Shown: positions 34,936 to 44,998 of the stretch, piece after piece
Layout: each line of letters begins with the position of its first letter
Numbering within the stretch: the first letter of the stretch is position 1
Assembly (NCBI RefSeq): GCF_019711495.1
Contig: NZ_JAIGNM010000001.1
Span: forward strand, 62,001-126,000
Direction: 5' to 3'
Source: Qipengyuania xiamenensis
GTDB lineage: Bacteria > Pseudomonadota > Alphaproteobacteria > Sphingomonadales > Sphingomonadaceae
DNA length: 64,000 nt
Translations under genes and position numbers: made by a program
The notes under the pieces: generated by a model
The model's input: the letters and a program-made list of their open reading frames with translations, nothing else
Databases searched by the model: none
Told to the model about the DNA's origin: nothing

Positions 34936-36624
34936 TTAGCAGGCTTCCATAACGTACAGGCCCGGGGCGGGGTCCAGAGGCGGATATGCCTTGTTCCCCG
35001 TTTTTGCCGGTGCCTTCTTCTTGTCGCCCGAGCGTTCCTGCACCCAGTTCATCCAGTAGGGCCACCAGGAGCCCGCGACCTCTTCCGTGCCCTCGAGCCA
35101 TTGGTCGGCGGTCTCGGGCAGCTTCTTCTTCGGGTCCTTCTGGATGTAATACTTTGCCTTGGGGTTACCCGGAGGGTTCAAAATCGCCTGCATGTGCCCG
35201 GAATGCGACAGGACGTAGGTGATGTCCTTCGATCCAAAGAGGCGGGTGGAGCGATAGGTCGCCTTCCACGGGGTGATGTGGTCGGTCACGCCGCCGAGTA
35301 TGAAGAGGTCGCTCGTCACCTTCGACAGGTCGATCTTGTGGTCGACCATCTCGACCTCGCCCTGCTTGGTGAAGGCGAGTGTTTCGAAAACGGTCAGGAA
35401 GTCGCCCATAAGCGCGCCCGACAGATTGGTCGCATCGGCATTCCAGAACAGCACGTCGAAGGCCGGCGGGTCCTGCCCAAGCAGGTAGTTGTTGATCACG
35501 TAGTTCCAGATGAGGTCATTGGGGCGCAGCCACGCGAAGCCGCGGGCAAGATCGTCGCCCTTGATGACGCCTTTCTTGGAGGCGCGGCGGCGGGCCAGTT
35601 CGAGACCGTTCTCGCTCACCAGCGAGCCTGCCTCGATGTCGTTCTGTTTCGGGTGCAGCACGCAGACCATCAGAGTGAGCGTGCCGAGCAGGTCGTCGCC
35701 GTCGGCGGCCATCTTGCTGGCCAGCATCGAGGCGGTCTGGCCGCCCGAGCAACCGGCAGAGACATTGACCTTCTTGCTGCCAGTGATCTTGCTGACCGCC
35801 TCCATTGCCTCGCGGCAGGAGCGGACATAATCGGCCATGTCCCAGCTGCCCTGTTCCTTGGTCGGGTTCTTCCAGCTGATGACGAAGGTCTGGATGCCGT
35901 TGTCGAGCTGGTACTTCACGACCGACTTCTCCGGCGAGAGGTCGTTGATGTACATCTTGTTGATCTGCGGCGGGATGGTCAGCTGCGGGATCTCGTAGAC
36001 CTCGTCGGTCGTGGGTGCGTAATGCACCAGTTCCATCATCTCGGTGCGCAGGACGACATCGCCTTTCGAGGTCGCGATATTCTCGCCCAGCTTGAAGGGC
36101 TTCTTGTCGACCTGGCTGACCATGCCCTTGTTGTTGACCATGTCGTCATAGGCATTCTTCAGGCCCTTCACGAGGGAGAGGCCGCCGCTGGTGATGGCCA
36201 TTTTCTGCGCGCTGGGGTTGCCGACCAGCGTATTCGTCGGGGCAAGGCTGTCGATGATGATGTTCGAGATGAACCGCGCGCGGTCCTTTTCCAGCTCGTC
36301 CAGTTCGAGATCTTCAAGCCAGCGCGAGGCGCCTTTCTGCACCGCGAGGTAATACTGCATGCCGGCACGCATGAAGGGATTGTACTGCCAGGTCGGGTCC
36401 TGGAAGCGGCGATCCTTCGGGTCGGGCGCAAGATCGCTCTTGCCGGTCATGATCTTGATCATGTCCTCGCCCATTGCCTGGCTGTGCTTCATGAGGCGCT
36501 GCGGATCGGATGCGGTTTCGCGGAGCATGACGGCGACTGCGCCGAAGATATCCTCCCGGGTCAGACCGATGAGGGGTCCGAGGGCGCTGGTGTGCTGGGC
36601 GGCTTCATCTTCGAGCTTGGGCAT
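34936..36624 (-). CDS. phaC: Poly(3-hydroxyalkanoate) synthase
   Basis: Polymerises hydroxyacyl-CoA into PHA. The 562-residue protein has the lipase-like box GCSGGQ with catalytic C292, the Asp in GGVTDHITPW and the His in SHSGHMQA, the full Cys-Asp-His triad. Other marks are NPLVGNPSAQ-like TLVGNPSAQK, IPPQINKMYINDLSPEKS, FVISWKNPTKEQGSWDMADYV (in part) and WWPYWMNW near the end. The ATG was chosen over an upstream TTG because the GAGAGGA ribosome-binding site overlaps that TTG. Length and NP-type motifs are closer to class II than to class I enzymes, so medium-chain monomers are plausible. No phasin or phaR gene is nearby. Confidence 0.93.
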   Translation of the reverse strand: MPKLEDEAAQHTSALGPLIGLTREDIFGAVAVMLRETASDPQRLMKHSQAMGEDMIKIMTGKSDLAPDPKDRRFQDPTWQYNPFMRAGMQYYLAVQKGASRWLEDLELDELEKDRARFISNIIIDSLAPTNTLVGNPSAQKMAITSGGLSLVKGLKNAYDDMVNNKGMVSQVDKKPFKLGENIATSKGDVVLRTEMMELVHYAPTTDEVYEIPQLTIPPQINKMYINDLSPEKSVVKYQLDNGIQTFVISWKNPTKEQGSWDMADYVRSCREAMEAVSKITGSKKVNVSAGCSGGQTASMLASKMAADGDDLLGTLTLMVCVLHPKQNDIEAGSLVSENGLELARRRASKKGVIKGDDLARGFAWLRPNDLIWNYVINNYLLGQDPPAFDVLFWNADATNLSGALMGDFLTVFETLAFTKQGEVEMVDHKIDLSKVTSDLFILGGVTDHITPWKATYRSTRLFGSKDITYVLSHSGHMQAILNPPGNPKAKYYIQKDPKKKLPETADQWLEGTEEVAGSWWPYWMNWVQERSGDKKKAPAKTGNKAYPPLDPAPGLYVMEAC

Positions 36625-36694
36625 CTGCGGGGAATTTCCTCTCAACTACTATTCTTTGCCTATCGAACGAGCGGCGCGGGGCGGCCGTTCCGCC

Positions 36695-38002
36695 TCAGCC
36701 ACGTGCGGCAATCATGCTTTCGATATCGACGAATTTCTCTCTTGGCGAGCCATCGCGTGCAGCGGCGGCTTCGGCCTCCTCGATCTTCTGCCAGTCGCGG
36801 AAGGTCACGATGTCGAGCCCGCGCTGCTCTGCCAGTTCATCGAAACCGTCGCGGCCGCGCTTTCGCGAGCCGTTGCCGATGTCTTCAGCAACGAGATCGA
36901 TCACTGCATACCCATCGGGCCGGTTGGTGCCGATCGTGCCCGTCGGTCCGCGCTTTGCCCAGCCGACGCAATAGAGGCCAGGCAGGATGCGCCCCTCGTC
37001 GTTGGCGAAGCGTCCCGCGCGTTCGTCGAAGGGCACGCCCTCGATCGGCGACGAGCGGTAACCGATACAGGTGATTACGATATCGGCGGGAATTTGATAG
37101 GTCTCGCCGGTGCCGACGGCGCGCCCCTTCTCGATGGTCGTCCGCTCGACCTCGACTGCCTTTACCTTGCCGTCATCGCCGAGGAAGGCGTTGGGGTTGG
37201 CGAAGAAGTCGAACCCGATGGTGATCGGCGTTTCGCCGTGGATACTCTCGGGAATGGCCGCGAAATCGCGCAGCAGGGTGACCGATTTGCGCAGGCCCGG
37301 TTCGAGGATAGCGTCATCCCCCTCGGGTGGCAGGTCGTCCTTTTCGACCTGCGGACTGGCACGTTCGAGATGCATGAGCTCGCCCAGCTCCTTCGGCGTC
37401 ATCATGATCTGGTGCGGGCCGCGTCGGCCGAGGATGGTGATGGTCTCGAGATTGGAGCCCTTCAGCGCATCGAGCGCATGGCTCACGATGTCCGACCCTG
37501 CGAACTCGGCCTCCGTCTTGGAGAGGATGCGCGCGACGTCCAATGCGACATTGCCCATGCCAACGACCACGGCGTGCCTGCCGGATAGGTCGGGCGCGAG
37601 CGAGGCAAACTGCGGATGGCCGTTGTACCAGCCGACAAAGGCTGCGCTGCCGATGACGTTGCCGAGGTCTTCGCCCTCCAGCCCGAGCTGGCGGTCATGC
37701 GGTGCGCCGGTCGCGAAGATCACGGCGTCGTAGAGTTCCTGCAGGTCACCGACCGAAACGTCCTTGCCGACTTCGACATTGCCGACAAATCGCACGTTGT
37801 CGGTCAGGGCGGTCTTTTCATACCGCATCGAGACCTTCTTGATCGACTGGTGATCGGGCGCGACGCCGGTGCGGATCAATCCGTAGGGGACGGGCAGGGT
37901 ATCGAACACATCGACCCTCACATCATCGCCCCACAGCTTTGCCGCAGCCTCGGCCGTGTAGTATCCGGCCGGCCCCGATCCGACGATGGCGATATGGCGC
38001 AT
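36695..38002 (-). CDS. Ferredoxin-NADP+ reductase, adrenodoxin-reductase/FprA type
   Basis: A 435-residue flavoprotein that moves electrons between NADPH and a ferredoxin. The start MRHIAIVGSGPAGYYTAEAA (in part) places the FAD motif GSGPAG at residues 8-13. Further marks are LPVPYGLIRTGVAPDHQSIK, FVGNVEVG, the NADP-binding VVGMGNVALDVARIL, and the C-terminal GLYCVGWAKRGPTGTIGTNR typical of FprA. Open sequence continues upstream, but the family begins at this Met. It is divergent from a c-di-GMP gene across 189 bp. The partner ferredoxin or cytochrome P450 is not in the window. Confidence 0.92.
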   Translation of the reverse strand: MRHIAIVGSGPAGYYTAEAAAKLWGDDVRVDVFDTLPVPYGLIRTGVAPDHQSIKKVSMRYEKTALTDNVRFVGNVEVGKDVSVGDLQELYDAVIFATGAPHDRQLGLEGEDLGNVIGSAAFVGWYNGHPQFASLAPDLSGRHAVVVGMGNVALDVARILSKTEAEFAGSDIVSHALDALKGSNLETITILGRRGPHQIMMTPKELGELMHLERASPQVEKDDLPPEGDDAILEPGLRKSVTLLRDFAAIPESIHGETPITIGFDFFANPNAFLGDDGKVKAVEVERTTIEKGRAVGTGETYQIPADIVITCIGYRSSPIEGVPFDERAGRFANDEGRILPGLYCVGWAKRGPTGTIGTNRPDGYAVIDLVAEDIGNGSRKRGRDGFDELAEQRGLDIVTFRDWQKIEEAEAAAARDGSPREKFVDIESMIAARG

Positions 38003-38191
38003 GAAAGGCGTCTCCCCCGCAATTTCCAGCACAATGCAGCGACCGGTTGCGCGAGGCAAGCTTAGAGACTCCCGCATACGCTGGATTGATATGGTTATGC
38101 GTTTGGTAAGGGTTTCCACGTATGCGCTCTCCCAGTGCCAAAAGGCACATGAATTCGGGTCGCGAAATCAGGGGCGCTAGGGTCGAGGAAT

Positions 38192-40405
38192 ATGGGAGCC
38201 ATGGGCGGATTCTTTAACAGGAGTGCGCGCTCTTCACGTGACGGTGACGGGCAGCGCGAGGCTCCGCTGGTTCCGATCCTGCCGACCGATCACGAACGCC
38301 GTGTCGAACTTCTCGACAGTTTCGAGAATGCGGGTCTCGGCTGGTTCTGGGCGACCGATGCTCATGGGCGCCTGATCTATCTTTCGCAAAACGCCATCGA
38401 CAAGCTCGGTCTGGACGAGGGCGAGACGCTGGGCAAGCCGCTGACGGACCTCTTCGTGCCATGCCGCATTACCCGCGACGAGAAGGCGGAACAGCAGGAC
38501 AGGCCGCTCACCTTCTATCTCGCAGCGCGCAATTCGATCTCTCAGCTCCAGGTCCGTCTCGCGCTCCCCGATCACGAGGTCTGGTGGGAGATCGCCGGGA
38601 AGCCCCAGTTCGACGAGCGCAATGAGTTCACCGGCTATCGCGGCAGCGCGAAGGACGTCACTGTCACCCGGGAATCGCAGAAGGACGCCGAAAGGCTGTC
38701 GCAATATGACTCGCTGACCGGTCTTTCGAACCGCCACCGCATGAAGAAAGAGCTGACCGCAAAGCTCAAGGCTTACCGCAGCTCGAAACGCGTTTGCGCG
38801 CTCCTGATGCTCGATCTGGACCGCTTCAAGCAGGTCAACGATACGCTCGGCCATCCGGCTGGGGATGAATTGCTCAAGCAGGTGGCTGCCCGGCTCAATG
38901 CCATTCTTGAAACTCGCGGTGAAATCGGCCGTCTGGGCGGTGACGAATTCCAGGTGATCCTGCCGGACATCGATGATCGCGGAGAGCTCGGCGATATCGC
39001 CGCCCGCGTGATCCAGATGCTGGCGCAGCCCTATTCGATCAACGGTTCGCGCGCGATTATCGGCGTTTCGCTGGGCATTGCGATCGCACCATACGACGGG
39101 CTTGAGACGGACGATCTCGTCAAGGCAGCCGACCTTGCGCTCTATGCAGCAAAGGGCGGGGGACGCGGTCAGTACCGCTTCTATTCAAGTGACCTCGAGG
39201 AAGGCGCGAAATTGCGCCGCCTGCTCGAGGAAGACTTGCGCGACGCGCTGGATCGCGACGAGTTGACGATGCACTACCAGCCGATCGTCAAATCGGACAC
39301 GTACAACGTTGCCGCTTTCGAATCCCTGATCCGCTGGGAGCACCCGGAACGTGGCTTCGTTTCGCCCGAGGAATTCATCGCGGTTGCCGAAGATCTCGGC
39401 ATCATCAACCAGATCGGTGAATGGGCTCTGCGCAAGGCCTGCATGCAGGCCGTCGAATGGCCGGTCGATCTTCGGGTCGCCATCAATGTTTCTGCCACGC
39501 AGTTCGTGCAGGAGGGCTTTGTCGATCAGGTAAAGAGCGCGCTGCAGGCCTCGAAGCTCAAACCCGAACGGTTGGAGCTCGAGATTACCGAAAGCGTCTT
39601 CATCGGCGATGCCGCGCAGACCCAGAAGACCTTCCTCGAATTGAAAGAGCTCGGCGTTCGACTGGCACTGGACGATTTCGGGACCGGCTATTCTTCGCTC
39701 AGCTATCTGCAGCACGCGCCGTTCGACAAGATCAAAATCGACCAGAGCTTCGTGCGCGGCGCTACCGATCCGGACAACAACAACGCCGCTATCATGAGCG
39801 CCATCGTTGGTCTTGCCGATGCGCTGAACATGGAAACCGTTTGCGAAGGCGTCGAGACGAAGGACGAGCTCAAGCTCGTGACTGCTCGCGGCGCGACGCA
39901 TATCCAGGGATACCTTTTCTCGCGCCCGATCCCGCACGAGGAGGCGATCGAAAGCCTCTCCAAAGGAGACCTCAAATACGAACCGCGCGGACCGGAACGT
40001 TCGCGTTCGGAACGCAAGACGGTTTTCCGTACGATCGGCGCCATTCACGACGATCACCGCTATCAGGTGGTGCTGCGCAATATCTCCAAGACGGGTGCCC
40101 GGATCGAGGGGCTGCTCGACGTACCTGTCGGAACGAATTTCGTGCTCGACTTCGGTGCCGGTCAACTGGCCGTGGCGGTAGTGCGCCGTTCGTCCAAGCA
40201 AACGCAAGGGGTCGAGTTCGAGACCCCGCTCATCAGCGACGGTGCCGATGGCTTCTGCACGCGCCACCGCGTCTCGCCCTACGCGATCGAGGCTGCCGGA
40301 AGGCCGCTCTCTGCACTGCCGCAGGACGCTTATGGCATGCTTACGGGGGAAAGTGGCGGCCGCTCCATTCCGGCATTTGCCGAAGCGAAGGTCGTGAAGC
40401 CCTGA
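38192..40405 (+). CDS. PAS-GGDEF-EAL-PilZ cyclic-di-GMP protein (first of a tandem pair)
   Basis: A 737-residue soluble multidomain regulator. A PAS sensor (about residues 36-160) precedes a GGDEF domain with the canonical loop GGDEF at 249-253, an EAL phosphodiesterase domain (about 345-590) and a C-terminal PilZ domain (about 605-700, RNISKTG motif at 629-635). No inhibitory RxxD precedes GGDEF. In the EAL domain the signature reads ESL (377-379), but the metal and catalytic residues look intact: DDFGTG 494-499, KID 515-517, GVET with E555, and QGYLF. It may therefore both make and break c-di-GMP and also bind it. A GAGG site precedes the start. A paralogue with the same MGAM start follows 104 bp downstream. 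Confidence 0.93.
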   Translation: MGAMGGFFNRSARSSRDGDGQREAPLVPILPTDHERRVELLDSFENAGLGWFWATDAHGRLIYLSQNAIDKLGLDEGETLGKPLTDLFVPCRITRDEKAEQQDRPLTFYLAARNSISQLQVRLALPDHEVWWEIAGKPQFDERNEFTGYRGSAKDVTVTRESQKDAERLSQYDSLTGLSNRHRMKKELTAKLKAYRSSKRVCALLMLDLDRFKQVNDTLGHPAGDELLKQVAARLNAILETRGEIGRLGGDEFQVILPDIDDRGELGDIAARVIQMLAQPYSINGSRAIIGVSLGIAIAPYDGLETDDLVKAADLALYAAKGGGRGQYRFYSSDLEEGAKLRRLLEEDLRDALDRDELTMHYQPIVKSDTYNVAAFESLIRWEHPERGFVSPEEFIAVAEDLGIINQIGEWALRKACMQAVEWPVDLRVAINVSATQFVQEGFVDQVKSALQASKLKPERLELEITESVFIGDAAQTQKTFLELKELGVRLALDDFGTGYSSLSYLQHAPFDKIKIDQSFVRGATDPDNNNAAIMSAIVGLADALNMETVCEGVETKDELKLVTARGATHIQGYLFSRPIPHEEAIESLSKGDLKYEPRGPERSRSERKTVFRTIGAIHDDHRYQVVLRNISKTGARIEGLLDVPVGTNFVLDFGAGQLAVAVVRRSSKQTQGVEFETPLISDGADGFCTRHRVSPYAIEAAGRPLSALPQDAYGMLTGESGGRSIPAFAEAKVVKP

Positions 40406-40509
40406 TCACCTCTTCGGCATGCTTCCGAAAGCGCCCGGCGTTAGTCTAAAAATAACCATTTCTCGCTAGGCCAGATGAACCAAACTGGCTTTGACGAGGT
40501 CTAGCGAAC

Positions 40510-42726
40510 ATGGGGGCCATGCCCTTCACCGAATTCTTCAAAGGCCGCAAAACGTCCGATTCCTCGCATGGACCGGACGCGATAATGCCTCTCGCACCCG
40601 AGTTTTCGGGTGAAGAGAAGCTGGCCATTGTCGAACAGCTCGAAAGCTCGGGTGTTGCCTGTTTCTGGGCGACCGATGCCAAGGGCATGCTTACCTACCT
40701 CAGCCCGGCCATTTTCGAAGCGATGGGCCGCCAGGCCGCCAATGCCTTCGAGATTCCCTTTCAACACGTCTTCGCCCCCGTGGCGGGTGATGGCGATGCG
40801 CGTTCGCTGGGTCTGAAGCTCGGTACGCGAAAGAGCTTTTCCGGCCTTACGGTCGAAACCGGTGACGATACATCGGACCTCGTGGTGCGCCTTTCGGGTC
40901 GCCCGATGTACGACAAGGCTGGGGACTTCCTCGGCTTCCGCGGAACCGCCAGCGACATCACCGACGAATTCCGTGCCGAGGAGGAGGCAAGCCGCCTCGC
41001 CAAGTTCGATTCCCTGACCGGCCTCGCCAACCGTCACCGGATGGAACAGCGCATCGATTCCACGCTGCAGACCTTCCGTAGCGCCAAGCGTGCAGCTGCG
41101 CTGATGATGCTCGACCTCGACCGGTTCAAGCAGGTCAACGACACTCTCGGTCATGCAGCTGGCGACCAGCTTCTCCAGCAGGTTGCCGAACGGCTGAATT
41201 CGGTCGTCGCGGGTCGCGGCGAAATCGGCCGACTTGGTGGTGACGAATTCCAGATCCTCATCCCCGACATGGACGACCGCGGCGAACTGGGCGAGCTCGC
41301 GAAGAAGATCATCCAGATGCTCTCGCAGCCCTATTCTGTCGAAGAAGGGCGCTGCTCCATCGGATGTTCGGTTGGCGTTGCGATCGCGCCTTACGACGGC
41401 CTCGAACGCGAAGACCTTACGCGTGCCGCCGACCTCGCGCTTTACGCCTCGAAGAACGGCGGCCGTGGCCAGTTCCGCTTCTATGCTGCCGACCTCGAAC
41501 ACGAGGCAAACCTGCGCAAACGCATGGAAGAAGACCTCGCCCAGGCCATCGAGGCGGGCGACTTCAAGCTTGAATACCAACCGTGCGTCGCGCTCGATTC
41601 CAACAAGGTCGTCGCACTCGAAGCACAGTTCTGCTGGGAAGACGAGGACCGGGGTCGTGTGCAGCCGGAAACCTTCGTCCCGGTGGCAGAGGGCAGCCGC
41701 CTCATCATTCCCATCGGCGAATGGGCCCTGCGCAAGGCCTGCGAGCAGGCCAAGGACTGGCCCGAAAGCCTGCGCCTCTCGATGAATATCTCTCCCGTCC
41801 AGTTCGAGGCCAACGGCTTCGTCGAGATGGTCGAGAGCGTGCTAGAGGAAACCGGGATGGATCCGGCGCGCCTCGACCTGGAGCTCAACGAATCCGTCCT
41901 TCTCGGCGATGCCAGCAAGGTCGACGCCGCCCTTGGCGCCCTTTTCAAGCTTGGCGTGCGCCTGACGCTCGACCAGTACGGTACGGGCCTTTCTTCGCTC
42001 AGCTACCTGCGCCGCGCACCGTTCAATTCGCTCAAGATCGGGGCGAACTTCTTCGAGCCCGTCATGGGCAACGATCTCGGGGACATGGAGCTGGTCCGCG
42101 CAGTGGTCGCACTTGCCGGCGCCATGGGCATGGAAACGGTCGCCAACGGCGTCCACGCGATGGACCTGATGGCCGAGCTGAAGAAGATCGGCGTGAGCCA
42201 TGTGCAGGGCTTCGTTTTTTCCGAAGCGATCAGCCACGAGGCGGTCCTCGAAGACATCGCGAACGGCGACTGGACGCTGGAGCCGACCGATCAGGGCAGC
42301 CAGCGCGCAAGCCGCCGCACGGTCTTCCGCAAGATCGGCCTGATCCACGAAGATCACTATTACGACGTGACCCTGCGCAACCTCTCGCGTTCGGGTGCCA
42401 TGATCCAGGGCCTCGAGGACGTGCCTGTCGGGACGCAGTTCGTGCTCGACTTCGGTCAAGGCCAGCTGGCTGTCTGCACCGTGCGCCGCACGATGGATGA
42501 CACGCAGGGCGTTGAATTCGAACAGGAACTGGTCGACGACGGGGCAGGGGGACTGTGCACCCGCCACCGTGTCAGCCCGTATGAACTGGCCGCCGCCGGC
42601 GCTCCGCTCACAGCACTTCCGCCGGGCAAGTACAGCCAGGCACCCGAGGCTGCGCCGGGCAGCTATGCGCAGTTCAAACTCTCGTCGAATGCACCCAAGC
42701 AGGGCACCGGTCCGCAAGAAGGATAG
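40510..42726 (+). CDS. PAS-GGDEF-EAL-PilZ paralogue with degenerate EAL domain (second of a tandem pair)
   Basis: A 738-residue homologue of the preceding protein with the same domain order. PAS lies at about 36-160, GGDEF at 243-247, and PilZ at the C-terminus (RNLSRSG). Its EAL domain has lost key residues: EAL reads EAQ (371-373), DDFGTG reads DQYGTG (488-493), KID reads KIG (509-511) and GVET reads GVHA (547-550). These positions bind the metals or act in catalysis in active enzymes, so phosphodiesterase activity should be absent, leaving a cyclase with a possible ligand-binding EAL. No RxxD motif precedes GGDEF. The gene presumably arose by duplication of its neighbour, followed by specialisation. 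Confidence 0.93.
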   Translation: MGAMPFTEFFKGRKTSDSSHGPDAIMPLAPEFSGEEKLAIVEQLESSGVACFWATDAKGMLTYLSPAIFEAMGRQAANAFEIPFQHVFAPVAGDGDARSLGLKLGTRKSFSGLTVETGDDTSDLVVRLSGRPMYDKAGDFLGFRGTASDITDEFRAEEEASRLAKFDSLTGLANRHRMEQRIDSTLQTFRSAKRAAALMMLDLDRFKQVNDTLGHAAGDQLLQQVAERLNSVVAGRGEIGRLGGDEFQILIPDMDDRGELGELAKKIIQMLSQPYSVEEGRCSIGCSVGVAIAPYDGLEREDLTRAADLALYASKNGGRGQFRFYAADLEHEANLRKRMEEDLAQAIEAGDFKLEYQPCVALDSNKVVALEAQFCWEDEDRGRVQPETFVPVAEGSRLIIPIGEWALRKACEQAKDWPESLRLSMNISPVQFEANGFVEMVESVLEETGMDPARLDLELNESVLLGDASKVDAALGALFKLGVRLTLDQYGTGLSSLSYLRRAPFNSLKIGANFFEPVMGNDLGDMELVRAVVALAGAMGMETVANGVHAMDLMAELKKIGVSHVQGFVFSEAISHEAVLEDIANGDWTLEPTDQGSQRASRRTVFRKIGLIHEDHYYDVTLRNLSRSGAMIQGLEDVPVGTQFVLDFGQGQLAVCTVRRTMDDTQGVEFEQELVDDGAGGLCTRHRVSPYELAAAGAPLTALPPGKYSQAPEAAPGSYAQFKLSSNAPKQGTGPQEG

Positions 42727-42781
42727 GCGCACGCGCTTTGCTGCTGACAGGGCGCAAACGCGCGGCTAAAGGGCGGTCGCA

Positions 42782-44599
42782 ATGACCGACCTTTCCAAGA
42801 TCCGTAACTTTTCGATTATCGCCCATATCGACCACGGCAAGTCCACGCTTGCCGACCGGTTGATCCAGCATTGCGGCGGCCTGACCGAGCGCGAGATGTC
42901 CGAGCAGGTGCTCGACAACATGGACATCGAGAAGGAGCGCGGCATCACCATCAAGGCGCAGACCGTGCGCCTTAACTACACCGCGCGCGACGGCGAGACC
43001 TATGAGCTGAACCTCATGGACACGCCCGGCCACGTCGACTTCGCCTATGAGGTCTCCCGCAGCCTCGCCGCCTGCGAAGGCGCGCTGCTGGTGGTCGACG
43101 CCGCGCAGGGCGTGGAAGCCCAGACGCTCGCCAACGTCTACCAGTCGATCGAGCATGACCACGAGATCGTGCCCGTCATCAACAAGATCGACCTGCCCGC
43201 CGCAGAGCCCGACAAGGTCAAGGCGGAGATCGAAGACATCATCGGCCTCGACGCATCGGATGCCGTCCTCACCAGCGCCAAGTCCGGCATCGGCATCGAG
43301 GACACTCTCGAAGCCCTCGTTGCCCGCATTCCCGCCCCCAAGGGCGACCGCGATGCACCGCTCAAGGCCATGCTCGTCGACAGCTGGTACGACCCCTACC
43401 TCGGCGTCGTCATCCTCGTGCGCGTGATCGACGGGGTCATCAAGAAGGGCCTCCAGGTCAAGTTCATGCAGGGCGGCACGCAGCACCTGATCGACCGTGT
43501 GGGCGCCTTCACCCCCAAGCGCGTCGACCTGCCCGAAATCGGCCCCGGCGAGATCGGCTTCATCACCGCGCAGATCAAGGAAGTCGAACAGGCCCGCGTC
43601 GGTGACACGATCACCACGGTGAAGGGCGGGGCGGAAAAGGCGCTGGCAGGCTACAAGGAAGTCCAGCCCGTGGTCTTCTGCGGCCTCTTCCCGGTCGACG
43701 CCGCCGATTTCGAGAAACTGCGCGAAAGCATCGGCAAGCTGCGCCTCAACGATGCCAGCTTCAGCTACGAGATGGAAAGCTCCGCCGCGCTGGGCTTCGG
43801 CTTCCGCGCCGGCTTCCTCGGCCTGCTGCACCTCGAGATCATCCAGGAACGCCTCAGCCGCGAATACGACCTCGACCTCATCACCACGGCCCCGTCCGTA
43901 GTCTACCGCGTCCACCTCGCCCACACGAAGAACGAGGACGCCGCCGTCGTCGACATCCACAACCCCGCCGACTGGCCGGACGTAAACCGGATCGACGCGG
44001 TGGAGGAACCTTGGATCAAGGCGGTGATCTACACGCCCGACGAATACCTCGGCGCGATCCTCAAGCTGTGCCAGGACCGCCGCGGCATCCAGACCGACCT
44101 CACCTATGTCGGCGGCCGCGCGCAGGTGACCTACGAGCTGCCGCTGAACGAGGTGGTGTTCGACTTCTACGACCGGTTGAAGAGCATCAGCCGCGGCTAT
44201 GCCAGCTTCGATTACGAGCAGATCGGCCTGCGCGAAGGCGACCTCGTGAAGATGAACATCCTCGTCAACAATGAGCCGGTCGACGCGCTATCGCTGATCG
44301 TCCACCGCTCGGTCGCCGAAGAGCGCGGCCGCGGCATGTGCGAGCGCCTGAAAGACCTCATCCCGCGCCACCTGTTCAAGATCCCGATCCAGGCCGCGAT
44401 CGGCGGCAAGATCATCGCCCGCGAAACCATCGCCGCCCTGCGCAAGGACGTCACCGCCAAATGCTATGGCGGCGACATCTCGCGCAAGAAAAAGCTGTTG
44501 GAAAAGCAGAAGAAGGGCAAGGCAAGGATGCGCGAGTATGGCAATGTGAGCATTCCGCAGGAGGCGTTTATTGCTGCGCTGCGGATGGGGGAGGAGTAG
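42782..44599 (+). CDS. lepA: Elongation factor 4 (LepA)
   Basis: A 605-residue translational GTPase that binds ribosomes and affects initiation or back-translocation. The G domain has [14 protein letters not shown] (G1), the switch I region [20 protein letters not shown] (G3) and NKIDLP (G4). Domains II and III follow, and the LepA-specific C-terminal domain includes [22 protein letters not shown]. Length is standard (E. coli 599). Third codon positions are strikingly C-rich through most of the gene. It ends 3 bp from a convergent orphan gene. Confidence 0.98.
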   Translation: MTDLSKIRNFSIIAHIDHGKSTLADRLIQHCGGLTEREMSEQVLDNMDIEKERGITIKAQTVRLNYTARDGETYELNLMDTPGHVDFAYEVSRSLAACEGALLVVDAAQGVEAQTLANVYQSIEHDHEIVPVINKIDLPAAEPDKVKAEIEDIIGLDASDAVLTSAKSGIGIEDTLEALVARIPAPKGDRDAPLKAMLVDSWYDPYLGVVILVRVIDGVIKKGLQVKFMQGGTQHLIDRVGAFTPKRVDLPEIGPGEIGFITAQIKEVEQARVGDTITTVKGGAEKALAGYKEVQPVVFCGLFPVDAADFEKLRESIGKLRLNDASFSYEMESSAALGFGFRAGFLGLLHLEIIQERLSREYDLDLITTAPSVVYRVHLAHTKNEDAAVVDIHNPADWPDVNRIDAVEEPWIKAVIYTPDEYLGAILKLCQDRRGIQTDLTYVGGRAQVTYELPLNEVVFDFYDRLKSISRGYASFDYEQIGLREGDLVKMNILVNNEPVDALSLIVHRSVAEERGRGMCERLKDLIPRHLFKIPIQAAIGGKIIARETIAALRKDVTAKCYGGDISRKKKLLEKQKKGKARMREYGNVSIPQEAFIAALRMGEE

Positions 44600-44602
44600 A
44601 GA

Positions 44603-44998
44603 CTACTTCACCGGCTGCGCTACGAACTCCCCTGTTTGCTCATCAAGGCGGGTCAAGCGCATCACAACGTCCGGATCAGGTTCGCGCTGCTTGATCGCAC
44701 GTGGAATGGCTTTTGTGTCGACCGCAGTCAGGCGCACTACCCGAAACTCCCCATCGCAATGATCGCGTGCGTGGATCAGGTCCTTGATGCGGAAGCGATT
44801 GCCGATCTGGGTCTTCCAACGATCGACCTTGGGGTGGCCGAAAAAGTCGACTGACCCATCGGCAGCGATCTCATCGCCCCAGAGAGTAACGACTACTGTC
44901 TTGCCATCTTTGCTGACCGCTGACCAAGACCATCGCGGGTTTCGGATCTCTGCTCCGAAAAAGGCATATGAATCCGTGAGGGTTGAAGTTTTCGGCAT
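44603..44998 (-). CDS. Orphan hypothetical protein
   Basis: A 131-residue cytoplasmic protein I cannot place in a family. The most distinctive part is near the N-terminus, AFFGAEIRNPRWSWSAVS, followed by KTVVVTLWGDEI and then a charged middle with FFGHPKVDRWKTQIGNRF. This looks like a small mixed alpha/beta domain with conserved-looking Trp residues. The start MPKTST was chosen because sequence upstream of it is poorly coding. Base composition is lower in G+C than its neighbours, and 260 bp of non-coding DNA lie behind it, suggesting a small acquired segment between lepA and the chemoreceptor gene. Confidence 0.6.
   Translation of the reverse strand: MPKTSTLTDSYAFFGAEIRNPRWSWSAVSKDGKTVVVTLWGDEIAADGSVDFFGHPKVDRWKTQIGNRFRIKDLIHARDHCDGEFRVVRLTAVDTKAIPRAIKQREPDPDVVMRLTRLDEQTGEFVAQPVK

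Noticed and set aside
34126-37074. A 982-codon open frame on the plus strand opposite phaZ, phaC and the ferredoxin reductase
   Set aside because: It is antisense to three well-recognised genes, has low-complexity His/Ala/Arg/Asp-rich composition and no domain. Strong third-position G/C bias removes stop codons from the opposite frame.
40406-40509. Small hairpin (GCCAG/CTGGC) between the tandem c-di-GMP genes as a riboswitch
   Set aside because: The stem is only five base pairs, with no GEMM-type conserved core, so a c-di-GMP riboswitch is not supported.
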